In this document: piece by piece, positions 1 to 7,516 of the stretch | Numbering within the stretch: position 1 is the stretch's first letter | Layout: each line of letters starts with the position of its first letter | Assembly (NCBI GenBank): GCA_019636245.1 | Contig: JAHBXX010000016.1 | Location: 28,406 to 92,405 of the forward strand | DNA from: Planctomycetota bacterium | Lineage (GTDB): Bacteria; Planctomycetota; UBA1135; UBA2386 | Reading direction: 5' to 3' | Length of the DNA: 64,000 nt | The notes under the pieces: model-generated | The model's input: only the letters and a program-made list of their open reading frames with translations | What the model was told of the DNA's origin: nothing | Database searches by the model: none | Program-made: the position numbers and the translations under genes

Positions 1-1259
1 TGCGCAAGCACCTCGCCGGCGAGGCGGCCGCGGCGCCCGGCAAGGCGGGCGGCGGCGCGGGCGCCGCCGCCGAGGGCGACGACGCGCCGATCATCCGGCT
101 GGTCGCGAAGACGATCGAGGACGCGCTGCAGCAGCGGGCCAGCGACATCCACGTCGAGCCGTTCCAGCAACGGCTGCGCATCCGCTACCGCATCGACGGC
201 GTGCTGCGCGAGGTGGCGTCGCTGGAGATCGCGCTGCTGGCGCCGCTGACCTCCCGGCTCAAGATCATGGCCGGGCTCGACATCGCGGAGAAACGCAAGC
301 CGCAGGACGGCCGCATCTCGTTTCGCGCCCAGGGCGGCGGCCAGCCGCGCGACATCGACATCCGCACCTCGGTGCTGCCCGCCAGCCACGGCGAGACGAT
401 CGTCATGCGCCTGCTCGACAAGGAGAAGGGCCTGCTGAGCCTCGAGGCCCTCGGCTTCGAGGGCCAGGACCGCGACCGCTTCCAGTCGATCATCGGCCGG
501 CCGAACGGCATCGTGCTGGTCACCGGCCCGACGGGGTCCGGCAAGACGACGACGCTCTACGCGGCGCTGCAGCAGCTGAATCGCAGCGACGTCAAGATCA
601 TCACCGCCGAGGATCCGGTCGAGTTCAACATCCGCGGCATCAACCAGTGCCAGGTCCGCGCGCGCATCGGCCTGACGTTCGCCCGGATCCTGCGGGCGAT
701 GCTGCGCCAGGCGCCGAACGTGATCCTGGTCGGCGAGATCCGCGACAAGGAGACCGCCGAGATCGCCGTGCAGGCGGCGTTGACCGGACACCTGGTGTTC
801 TCGACCCTGCACACCAACGACTCGGCGTCGGCGATCACGCGCCTCGTCGACATGGGGGTGAAGCCGTTCCTGGTCGCCGCGTCGGTGCAGGCGGTGCTGG
901 CGCAGCGGCTCGTTCGCGCGGTCTGCCGGCAGTGCCGCGAGGCCTACGAGCCGTCGGCCGCCGAGCTGCGCAGCATCGGGCTCGACCCAGGCGCCGCGCA
1001 GGGCAACACCTTCTACCGCGCCGGCGGTTGCGCCGAGTGCGAGCACGGCGGCTACCGCGGCCGGTTCGGCATCTACGAACTGCTGCAGATGGACACGACG
1101 CTGCGGGAGATGACGTTCCGCAGCGAGCCGATGGTGCGGTTGCGCGACTATGCCTGGCAGTCCGGCGGCATGTCGACGCTGGTGCAGGACGGCGCCCGCA
1201 AGGTGCTGCAGGGCCGGACCACGATCCCCGAACTGCTGCGCGTCGTCGCGGCGCAATGA
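1..1259 (+). CDS. GspE/PilB-family pilus or secretion ATPase, 5'-truncated
   Basis: Cytoplasmic hexameric ATPase that powers pseudopilus or type IV pilus assembly. The reading frame is open from base 3, so the N-terminal MshEN-type domain lies outside the window. Visible parts are an Ala/Gly-rich linker, the N2 start (QRASDIHVEPF), Walker A GPTGSGKTTT, the Asp-box/Walker B region (ILVGEIRDKETAE), the His box (GHLVFSTLHTND) and two CxxC pairs (CRQC and CAEC) forming the Zn-binding C-terminal element of GspE/PilB proteins. Its TGA sits inside the ATG of the following pilT-like gene (ATGA), implying translational coupling. GspE and PilB cannot be told apart from the sequence alone. The family is certain; the specific system is not. 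Confidence 0.93.
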   Translation, partial: RKHLAGEAAAAPGKAGGGAGAAAEGDDAPIIRLVAKTIEDALQQRASDIHVEPFQQRLRIRYRIDGVLREVASLEIALLAPLTSRLKIMAGLDIAEKRKPQDGRISFRAQGGGQPRDIDIRTSVLPASHGETIVMRLLDKEKGLLSLEALGFEGQDRDRFQSIIGRPNGIVLVTGPTGSGKTTTLYAALQQLNRSDVKIITAEDPVEFNIRGINQCQVRARIGLTFARILRAMLRQAPNVILVGEIRDKETAEIAVQAALTGHLVFSTLHTNDSASAITRLVDMGVKPFLVAASVQAVLAQRLVRAVCRQCREAYEPSAAELRSIGLDPGAAQGNTFYRAGGCAECEHGGYRGRFGIYELLQMDTTLREMTFRSEPMVRLRDYAWQSGGMSTLVQDGARKVLQGRTTIPELLRVVAAQ

Positions 1260-2338
1260 CCCAGGAAGCGAGCATGGACATCCACGCCTTGATGGACGCC
1301 GCCTACGAGCGCGGCGCGTCGGACCTGCACCTGTCCGTCGGCCGTCGCCCGGTGCTGCGCATCGGCGGTCACCTCGTCGAGCTGGGCGACGCGCCGCTGC
1401 AGCCGGCCGACACCGAGCGCATGGCCAAGGTGGTGGCGCCTTCGCGCAACTGGGAGGAACTGGAACGCGTCGGCACGACCGACTTCGGCTTCGCGCACGC
1501 CGACAAGTGCCGCTTCCGCGTCAGCATCCTGACGCAGAAGGGCTCGCGCGGCCTGGTCATGCGGCAGATCCCGCAGAAGCTGCTGTCGTTCGAGCAGATC
1601 GGCCTGCCGGACGGGGTGGTCGACCTGCTGAACCTGCACCGCGGCCTGGTGTTGGTCACGGGCCCGACGGGATCGGGCAAGACGACGACGCTGGCGACGA
1701 TGATCGACTGGATCAACCGCAACCGCGACGTGCACATCATCACGATCGAGGATCCGGTCGAGTACTACCACACGCACAAGAAGTCGCAGGTCACGCAACG
1801 CGAGGTCGGCAACGACGTGCCGTCCTTCGCCGAGGCGATGCGGCGCGCGCTGCGCCAGGATCCGGACGTGATCCTGCTGGGCGAGATGCGCGACCTCGAG
1901 ACCACGTCGGCGGCGATCACCGCGGCGGAGACCGGGCACCTGGTGTTCGGCACGCTGCACACGACGGGCGCAGCGCGCACCGTCGACCGCATCATCGACC
2001 AGTACCCGCGCGAGCAGCAGGAGCAGATCCGATCGCAGCTGGCGGTCTCGCTGGTGGCGGTGATCTCCCAGATCCTGGTGCCCGACACCGGCGGCAAGCG
2101 CGTCGCCGCGTTCGAGGTCATGCTCAGCTCGCCGGCGATCGAGAACCACATCCGCAAGTGCGAGACGTTCAAGATCCCGTCGGTGATCCAGACCAGCCGG
2201 CGCCAGGGCATGGTGCTGATGGACGACTCGCTGCTCGAGCTGTGGCGCTCCGGCCGGGTCGACAAGGAGGTCGCGCTCGAGCGCGCCTTCGACCGCAAGG
2301 CGCTGGCGCTGCGCATGGGCGGCGCGGCGGCGGAGTAG
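1256..2338 (+). CDS. pilT: PilT-like type IV pilus retraction ATPase
   Basis: Retraction motor of type IV pili, 360 residues, the usual PilT length. It has an N-terminal PAS-like part (ASDLHLSVGRRPVLRIGG), Walker A GPTGSGKTTT near residue 136, Walker B (ILLGEMRDLETT), a His box (GHLVFGTLHTTGAA) and a version of the PilT-specific AIRNLIRE motif (AIENHIRK). It lacks the tetracysteine Zn element of its two GspE/PilB neighbours, as expected for PilT. The start at 1256 overlaps the upstream stop; a second in-frame ATG at 1274 is possible. It lies between two assembly ATPases, so pilus extension and retraction motors are probably co-transcribed. Confidence 0.95.
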   Translation: MTQEASMDIHALMDAAYERGASDLHLSVGRRPVLRIGGHLVELGDAPLQPADTERMAKVVAPSRNWEELERVGTTDFGFAHADKCRFRVSILTQKGSRGLVMRQIPQKLLSFEQIGLPDGVVDLLNLHRGLVLVTGPTGSGKTTTLATMIDWINRNRDVHIITIEDPVEYYHTHKKSQVTQREVGNDVPSFAEAMRRALRQDPDVILLGEMRDLETTSAAITAAETGHLVFGTLHTTGAARTVDRIIDQYPREQQEQIRSQLAVSLVAVISQILVPDTGGKRVAAFEVMLSSPAIENHIRKCETFKIPSVIQTSRRQGMVLMDDSLLELWRSGRVDKEVALERAFDRKALALRMGGAAAE

Positions 2339-2341
2339 GCG

Positions 2342-4033
2342 ATGGCGGCACGGCGACTGCTGGGACAGATCCTCAAGGAGGCCGGGGCCATCCACGAGGG
2401 CATGGTGCAGGAAGCGCTGGCCGTCCAGCGCGACAAGGGCGGCCGCATCGGCGAGATCCTGCTGCAACTGCAGTACATCACGGCCGTCGACCTGGCGCGC
2501 GCGCTGGGCGAGCAGGCGGGGCTCGGCTACCACGATCTCGCCACGTCGCCGCCCAGCCAGGACGCGATCGCCAAGGTCGACCTGGCGACGGCGCGCGCGT
2601 TCGGCATCCTGCCGGTCAGCCTGCAGGGCAAGGTGCTGAAGGTCGCGCTCGGCGACCCGGCCAACGCGGCGATGCTGTCGGACCTCGGCTTCACGACCGG
2701 TTGCGACGTGCAGGGCGTCGTCGCCGACCAGGCGCTGATCCAGCAGGGCCTCGACCGCTACTACCGCGAGGACGCCCAGGAGAGCAAGCAGCGGCTGCAC
2801 CAGCTGGTGCAGGAGCTGCAGCAGCAGGGCGGCAAGATCGACCTCGAGGACAAGGCGGCGATGGCCAAGGCCGCGCCGGTGGTCAAGCTGCTGAACTACA
2901 TCCTGTACCAGGCGATCCGCGACAAGGCGTCGGACATCCATCTCGAGCCGTTCGAGAACGACTTCAAGATCCGCTACCGCGTCGACGGCTCGCTGTTCGA
3001 ACTCGAGGCGCCGCCGCCTCACCTCGCCGAGGCGCTGATCGCCCGCATCAAGGTGATGTCCGATCTCGACATCGCCGAGACGCGGCTGCCGCAGGACGGC
3101 CGCATCGAGCTGACCGTGGGCGGGCGTGCGGTCGACCTGCGCGTGTCGACGCTGCCGACGATGTTCGGCGAGTCGACGGTGATGCGCATCCTCGACCGCT
3201 CGGTGGTGTCGCTGAGCCTCGACAACCTGGGGCTGCTGCCGGCGGTGCGCGCGCACCTGCGGCGTTTCGCGGAGCTGCCGCACGGCATCGTGCTGGTCAC
3301 CGGGCCGACGGGCTCCGGCAAGACGACCACGCTCTACGCGATGCTCAACGAGGCGAACAAGGAGGACACGAAGGTCATCACCGTCGAGGACCCGGTCGAA
3401 TACGACCTCGAGGGAATCGTGCAGGTGCCGGTCAACGACGAGATCGACGTGACCTACGCCAAGGTCCTGCGCACGATCCTGCGCCAGGACCCGGACGTGA
3501 TCCTGGTCGGCGAGATCCGCGATCGCGAGACCGCCCAGACGGCGATCGAGGCCAGCCTGACCGGCCACCTGGTGTTCTCGACGCTGCACACCAACGACGC
3601 CGCATCGGCGATCACCCGCCTGGTCGACATCGGCATCGAGCCGTTCCTGCTCACCGCGACCGTGCAGGGCATCCTGGCGCAGCGCCTCGTGCGCCGGGTC
3701 TGCGGCGAATGTCGATCGTTCTACGAGCCCGGCGACGAGGTGCTGCGGCGGCTCGGACTCGCTGCCGAGCAGGTGGTCGGCCGCAAGTTCGCGCACGGCA
3801 AGGGCTGCGCCAGCTGCAACTTCACCGGCTATCGCGGCCGGATGGCCATCACCGAGATCCTGGACGTGGACGACCGGTTGCGCGAGATGATCCTGGCCGG
3901 TGCCAGCACCAGCGCGCTGCAGGCGGCGGCCGTCGAGGCCGGGCTGGTGACGTTGCGCGAGACGGGCCTGCAGGGCGTGTTCGACGGCCTGACGACCGTC
4001 GAGGAGGTCCTGCGCGAGACCGGCCATGCCTGA
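2342..4033 (+). CDS. GspE/PilB-family pilus assembly ATPase (full length)
   Basis: A 563-residue assembly ATPase starting 3 bases after the pilT-like stop. Residues 1-140 form the MshEN domain (LGQILKEAGAIHEGMVQEAL...), followed by the N2 domain (KASDIHLEPFENDFKIRYR), Walker A GPTGSGKTTT near residue 321, Walker B (DPDVILVGEIRDRETA), a His box (GHLVFSTLHTND) and the paired CxxC Zn element (CGEC and CASC). It resembles the truncated ATPase at the window start, so two assembly ATPases flank one retraction ATPase. It could be PilB while the first is GspE, or they may be paralogues serving two pili. Family assignment is firm. Confidence 0.94.
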   Translation: MAARRLLGQILKEAGAIHEGMVQEALAVQRDKGGRIGEILLQLQYITAVDLARALGEQAGLGYHDLATSPPSQDAIAKVDLATARAFGILPVSLQGKVLKVALGDPANAAMLSDLGFTTGCDVQGVVADQALIQQGLDRYYREDAQESKQRLHQLVQELQQQGGKIDLEDKAAMAKAAPVVKLLNYILYQAIRDKASDIHLEPFENDFKIRYRVDGSLFELEAPPPHLAEALIARIKVMSDLDIAETRLPQDGRIELTVGGRAVDLRVSTLPTMFGESTVMRILDRSVVSLSLDNLGLLPAVRAHLRRFAELPHGIVLVTGPTGSGKTTTLYAMLNEANKEDTKVITVEDPVEYDLEGIVQVPVNDEIDVTYAKVLRTILRQDPDVILVGEIRDRETAQTAIEASLTGHLVFSTLHTNDAASAITRLVDIGIEPFLLTATVQGILAQRLVRRVCGECRSFYEPGDEVLRRLGLAAEQVVGRKFAHGKGCASCNFTGYRGRMAITEILDVDDRLREMILAGASTSALQAAAVEAGLVTLRETGLQGVFDGLTTVEEVLRETGHA

Positions 4034-4058
4034 CCTGCGCCGGGGCGGAGCCCGACGG

Positions 4059-4088
4059 TTGCGGCCCGGCCCGCCGATGGACTAGAAC
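4059..4088 (+). promoter_or_regulatory. Candidate sigma-70-type promoter of folE, leaderless geometry
   Basis: TTGCGG (4059-4064) and TAGAAC (4083-4088) are separated by 18 bases. Only nine bases lie between the -10 hexamer and the folE ATG, and no Shine-Dalgarno sequence precedes that ATG, so the transcript would start almost at the codon. Each hexamer has about four consensus matches. Confidence 0.35.
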
Positions 4089-4097
4089 GGCCGCGCC

Positions 4098-4685
4098 ATG
4101 AGCGCCCGTGAGCCACGGCCGGCGGAGCCGGCGCCGTCCCCGTTCCAGCAGGCGGTGCACCGCATGCTCGGCGAGCTCGATCCCGAGCCGGGGCGCGAAG
4201 GGCTGCTCGACACCCCGCGCCGGGTCGAGAAGGCGTTCCGCTTCTACTGCGGCGGCTACGACCAGGACCCGAAGAAGGTCATCGGCGACGCGCTGTTCGA
4301 GGCCGAGACCGACGAGATGGTGCTGGTCAAGGACATCGAGATGTACTCGCTGTGCGAGCACCACCTGGCGCCGTTCTTCGGCAAGGCGCACGTCGCCTAC
4401 ATCCCGGCGCGCAAGATCGTCGGCCTGTCGAAGCTGGCGCGCGTGGTCGAGATCTACGCCCGGCGCCTGCAGGTCCAGGAACGGCTGACGATGCAGGTGG
4501 CGCACGCGATCCAGGACGTGCTGCAGCCGCAAGGGGTCGCGGTCGTCATCGAGGCGCAGCACCTGTGCATGATGATGCGCGGCGTCGAGAAGCAGAACAG
4601 CCGCACGACGACCTCGTGCCTGCTCGGGCTGTTCCGCAAGGACGAGCGCACCCGGGCCGAGTTCCTGCAGCTGGTGCGCGGCTGA
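4098..4685 (+). CDS. folE: GTP cyclohydrolase I (FolE)
   Basis: Converts GTP to 7,8-dihydroneopterin triphosphate, the first step of tetrahydrofolate and related pterin synthesis, in the cytoplasm. The product is 195 residues, normal for bacterial FolE. Zn ligands are visible as C86 and H89 in [12 protein letters not shown] and C157 in HLCMMMRG. The conserved stretches [15 protein letters not shown] and [18 protein letters not shown] are intact. The gene follows the pilus ATPases by 64 bases but has no functional link to them. No ribosome-binding site is seen and a promoter-like -10 lies nine bases upstream, so leaderless translation is likely. Confidence 0.97.
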   Translation: MSAREPRPAEPAPSPFQQAVHRMLGELDPEPGREGLLDTPRRVEKAFRFYCGGYDQDPKKVIGDALFEAETDEMVLVKDIEMYSLCEHHLAPFFGKAHVAYIPARKIVGLSKLARVVEIYARRLQVQERLTMQVAHAIQDVLQPQGVAVVIEAQHLCMMMRGVEKQNSRTTTSCLLGLFRKDERTRAEFLQLVRG

Positions 4686-4693
4686 GGTCGCCG

Positions 4694-4752
4694 GGGCCTC
4701 CCGGAGCCCGGGCGGCGCGCGGCGGCAAGACGGTCGTGGGGCCCGGAGGCCC
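4694..4752. terminator. Possible bidirectional terminator between folE and the tRNA
   Basis: Inverted repeat GGGCCTCC (4694-4701) and GGAGGCCC (4745-4752) lies between the convergent folE and tRNA genes. The 43-base loop and absence of a T tract make it a weak candidate. Confidence 0.25.
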
Positions 4753-4787
4753 AGCTGGCCCGCAGCCGGGGGGATCCCGCGGCGAAG

Positions 4788-4864
4788 TGGTAGCAGGAGC
4801 CGGACTTGAACCGGCGACCTACGGCTTATGAAGCCGCCGCTCTAACCAGCTGAGCTATCCTGCC
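4788..4864 (-). tRNA. tRNA with CAU anticodon (elongator Met or Ile2)
   Basis: A 77-base cloverleaf including an encoded 3' CCA (complement of 4788-4790). The acceptor arm pairs GGCAGGA with TCCTGCT, giving a G1:U72 wobble. The D arm is GCTC...GAGC, the anticodon stem GCGGC/GCCGT holds the loop TTCATAA (anticodon CAT), and the T arm contains GGTTCAAGTCC. The three consecutive G:C pairs next to the loop and the C1:A72 mismatch of bacterial initiator tRNA are absent, so this is elongator tRNA-Met or the lysidine-modified tRNA-Ile2. The sequence alone does not decide between them. Confidence 0.93.
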
Positions 4865-4884
4865 GTGCCGTTGGCGGGGCGGAG

Positions 4885-4913
4885 ACGAAAGCAGATGCGC
4901 CGGCAGGACTCAA
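4885..4913 (-). promoter_or_regulatory. Candidate promoter of the CAU tRNA
   Basis: On the minus strand TTGAGT (4913-4908) and TTTCGT (4890-4885) are 17 bases apart. A start about seven bases downstream would leave a leader of roughly 14 bases before the mature tRNA 5' end. The -10 is weak. Confidence 0.35.
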
Positions 4914-5023
4914 GGGCCAGGCGCAACTTCGCCGTCGGGCCGGTGGCACCGGCGCCGTCGCGTTCCGAGGAGCGGGGACACCCGGGGGTGTAACTTTCCC
5001 TCCGCTCGTGGTTAGATGGGGGT

Positions 5024-5144
5024 GCGGGTGGCATGGACCCGCAAACGAGACGAGGTGGGCTCCCTGGCTGGATTCTTCCTCCCGTTCGACTGCCTTCTCC
5101 TCCTGACATTCTTGATCGAACCCCCAGCCAGGGAGCCTTTTTTT
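5024..5144 (+). ncRNA. Candidate structured small RNA or attenuator ending in an intrinsic terminator
   Basis: Two hairpins follow each other. The first pairs GCGGGT (5024-5029) with ACCCGC (5037-5042). A purine-rich linker (5043-5057) leads to a perfect 14-bp stem, 5058-5071 with 5124-5137, followed at once by seven T residues (5138-5144). Inside the 52-base loop GTTCGA (5084-5089) can pair with TCGAAC (5116-5121). The remaining single-stranded loop is almost pure C/U and twice carries a CCTCC anti-Shine-Dalgarno motif (around 5077-5082 and 5099-5104). No good reading frame explains it. It could be an independent small RNA or a transcription attenuator for the ureohydrolase gene that starts 67 bases later. 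No strong promoter was recognised and no known RNA family matched by eye. Confidence 0.5.
5058..5144 (+). terminator. Intrinsic terminator: 14-bp stem plus T7
   Basis: Perfectly paired arms 5058-5071 and 5124-5137 directly followed by seven T residues, the clearest Rho-independent terminator in the window. It is the 3' end of the candidate RNA above. Confidence 0.6.
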
Positions 5145-5211
5145 CCCCGCCCCAGGCGGTAGCCGGCGCGCTCGCTTGCCGCGCCCCCGGTCGAGACGGT
5201 AGGGGAGGCGC

Positions 5212-6225
5212 ATGGCCTTCGACCCCAACGCCGCCGCCGCGCCGGACAGCGGCATCTTCGGTCTCGACGTCGACGCGGATGCCGCGGCCGTCGTGCTGGT
5301 GCCGGTGCCGTTCGCGGCCACGGTTTCCTACGGCGGCGGCGCCGAACACGGGCCGGCGGCCATCCTGGCGGCCAGCCGCCAGGTCGATCTGTTCGACCTG
5401 CGCTACGGCCGGGTCTACGAACGCGGCATCCACCTGCTGGGCGCCGAGCCGGCCCTGGCCGGCGAGCACGAGCGCGCCCGCCGCCTGGCCGCCGACGTGA
5501 TCGCGCGCGGCGGCGCGGGTCCGGGCGACGCGGCGGCGGTCGCCGCCGTCGACGCCGCCGGGGCGCGCGTCAACGAATCCGTCTACGCGATCACCCGCCG
5601 GCTGCTCGGCGCCGGCCGCATTCCCGGCGTCGTCGGCGGCGATCACTCGGTGCCGTTCGGCGCCATCCGCGCCTGCGCCGAGCACCGGCCCGGCCTCGGC
5701 ATCCTGCACCTCGACGCCCACGCCGACCTGCGCCGGGCCTACGAGGGCTTCCGGTGGAGCCACGCGTCGATCATGGACAACGTGCTGCGCGAGGTGCCGC
5801 AGGTCGCCCGGCTGGTGCAGGTCGGCATCCGCGATTTCTGCGAGGAGGAGTTCGAGGCGATCGGGCGCAGCGAGGGCCGCGTGGTCACCCACTTCGACCT
5901 CGACTGGCAGCGCCGCCGGTTCGGCGGCGACACGTTCGACGGGCTGTGCCGGGAGGCGGTCGCGGCGCTGCCGCACGACGTCTACGTCAGCTTCGACATC
6001 GACGGGCTCGACCCCTCGCTGTGCCCGCACACCGGCACGCCGGTGCCGGGCGGTTTGTCGTTCGCCGAGGCGGCGCACCTGCTGCGCACCCTGGTCGACA
6101 GCGGTCGCCGCATCGTCGGCTTCGATCTCGTCGAGGTGGCGCCCGGCGTGGACGAGTGGGACGCGAACGTCGGCGCCCGCATGCTCTACCAGCTGTGCGG
6201 CGCGGCGGTGCACGCGGCCGGGTAG
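5212..6225 (+). CDS. Agmatinase/arginase-family ureohydrolase
   Basis: Mn-dependent hydrolase of guanidino compounds, releasing urea. At 337 residues it has a typical family length. The binuclear Mn ligands are visible: GGDHS (H145), LDAHADL (D168, H170, D172) and SFDIDGLDP (D262, D264). The C-terminal acidic segment (DLVEVAPGVDEWD) is also family-typical. The substrate cannot be fixed: agmatine, arginine, formiminoglutamate or guanidine are all possible, and agmatinase is only the commonest annotation. The ATG at 5212 follows a GGGGAGG ribosome-binding site at very short spacing. The structured RNA with a terminator just upstream may control it. The gene is followed by moeA after 55 bases. 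Confidence 0.88.
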   Translation: MAFDPNAAAAPDSGIFGLDVDADAAAVVLVPVPFAATVSYGGGAEHGPAAILAASRQVDLFDLRYGRVYERGIHLLGAEPALAGEHERARRLAADVIARGGAGPGDAAAVAAVDAAGARVNESVYAITRRLLGAGRIPGVVGGDHSVPFGAIRACAEHRPGLGILHLDAHADLRRAYEGFRWSHASIMDNVLREVPQVARLVQVGIRDFCEEEFEAIGRSEGRVVTHFDLDWQRRRFGGDTFDGLCREAVAALPHDVYVSFDIDGLDPSLCPHTGTPVPGGLSFAEAAHLLRTLVDSGRRIVGFDLVEVAPGVDEWDANVGARMLYQLCGAAVHAAG

Positions 6226-6280
6226 GGAATCCGCCGACGGCGCCTTGCGCGCCCCGGTCGGCGACGGGAAGGTGCCGCCG

Positions 6281-7516
6281 ATGGCCTTGTCCCTGCTCGA
6301 AGCGCGCGCGGCGGTGCTGCAGCACGGGCGCGTGGCGCCGGTGCCCGACGCCGTGCCGCTCGCCGAGGCGCACGGCCGCGTGCTCGCCGAGGCCATCCAC
6401 GCCGACGGCCCCTGGCCGGCCACCGACCGGTCGGCGATGGACGGGTTCGCGGTGGGCGCCGGCCCGGCCGGGCTCGCCGCTGGAACCACGCTGCCGGTCG
6501 TCGGCGAGAGCCTGGCGGGGCGTCCGTTCGCCGGCGAACTGCCGGCCGGCGCCGCCATCCGCATCATGACGGGGGCCGTCGTGCCCGCGGGCGCCGATGC
6601 CGTCGTGCCGGTGGAGCAGACCTCGGGGTTCGGCAGCGCCGGCGTCACCCTGAACGCCGCGGTGCGTGCCGGCCAGAACGTGCGCCCGCAGGGCAGCGAA
6701 CTGGCCGCCGGCCGCTGCGTGCTGGCGGCGGGCACGAGGCTCGGTGCCGCGGCGATCGGCGCGCTGGCGGTGCTCGGCCGCACCGTCGTGCGGGTGGCCA
6801 GGCCGCCGCTCGTGGCGATCGTCGCCACGGGCGACGAGGTGGTGCCGGTGGAGGATACGCCGCGGCCCCATCAGGTGCGCGAGAGCAACTCGTGGGCGCT
6901 GGCGGCGCAGGTGCACGAGACGGGCGCGAGCGCCCGCCGGCTCGGTATCGCCGCCGACGAGCCGGCGGCGCTGCGGGCGCTGCTGGAGCGCGCCCTGGCG
7001 ACGGCGGACGTCGTCCTGACGATCGGCGGCGTCAGCCAGGGGACCCACGACCTGGTGCACGGCACGCTGGCGGAACTCGGCGTGCGCCGCGTGTTCCACG
7101 GCCTCGACCTGAAGCCGGGCAAGCCGACGTTCTTCGGCGTGCGGGACGCGGCGGTCGGCGCGCGGTTCGTGTTCGGCCTGCCGGGCAACCCGGCGTCGGC
7201 CTTCACGGTGTTCGACCTGCTGGTGCAGCCGCTGCTGCGCCAGCTGCTCGGCGAAGCGGTGCCCGCGGAACTGCCGGTCGCCGTGCCGGGCGGCGCGCCG
7301 TGGCGGCCGAATGCGCGGCTGCAGGCCGTGCCGGTGCGGTTGGCGGCCGGCGAGGACGGGACCCTGCGCGCGGTGGTGGCCGCGCCGTCGCCGAGCGGCG
7401 ACCCGTTCGGGCTGATCGGCGCCGACGGCTACGCGCTGGTGCCCGCCGGGCAGCGACCTGGCGACGTGGCGACGCTGCCGATCGTCGTCGGCGCCACCGG
7501 AGTGCGCCTGCCGTGA
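6281..7516 (+). CDS. moeA: Molybdopterin molybdenumtransferase MoeA
   Basis: Inserts molybdate into adenylylated molybdopterin, the last step of molybdenum cofactor synthesis. The product is about 411 residues. Recognisable elements are DRSAMDGFAV near residue 49, PAGADAVVPVEQT, the MoCF-like domain (VAIVATGDEVV; LTIGGVSQGTHDLV), KPGKPTFFG and LPGNPASAF, followed by the small C-terminal beta domain. The ATG at 6281 is preferred because GGGAAGG precedes it by eight bases; an in-frame TTG at 6245 would add 12 residues. Its TGA overlaps the GTG of the next gene. No other cofactor-synthesis gene lies nearby. Confidence 0.94.
   Translation: MALSLLEARAAVLQHGRVAPVPDAVPLAEAHGRVLAEAIHADGPWPATDRSAMDGFAVGAGPAGLAAGTTLPVVGESLAGRPFAGELPAGAAIRIMTGAVVPAGADAVVPVEQTSGFGSAGVTLNAAVRAGQNVRPQGSELAAGRCVLAAGTRLGAAAIGALAVLGRTVVRVARPPLVAIVATGDEVVPVEDTPRPHQVRESNSWALAAQVHETGASARRLGIAADEPAALRALLERALATADVVLTIGGVSQGTHDLVHGTLAELGVRRVFHGLDLKPGKPTFFGVRDAAVGARFVFGLPGNPASAFTVFDLLVQPLLRQLLGEAVPAELPVAVPGGAPWRPNARLQAVPVRLAAGEDGTLRAVVAAPSPSGDPFGLIGADGYALVPAGQRPGDVATLPIVVGATGVRLP

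Noticed and set aside
1148..4027. Long minus-strand frame opposite the pilus ATPases
   Set aside because: Composition is Arg/His/Asp/Leu-rich without domains and mirrors strongly conserved ATPase genes; typical of high-GC antisense frames.
4352..4831. Plus-strand frame ending in a VAGAGLEPATYGL-like peptide
   Set aside because: That peptide is the well-known artefact of translating across a tRNA gene on the opposite strand.
4788..4864. Initiator tRNA-fMet
   Set aside because: Lacks the three consecutive G:C pairs beside the anticodon loop and the C1:A72 mismatch.
5024..5144. Known riboswitch (for example guanidine) controlling the ureohydrolase
   Set aside because: Conserved core motifs of riboswitch classes I know were not found; only the stems and terminator are clear, so it is reported as an unassigned structure.
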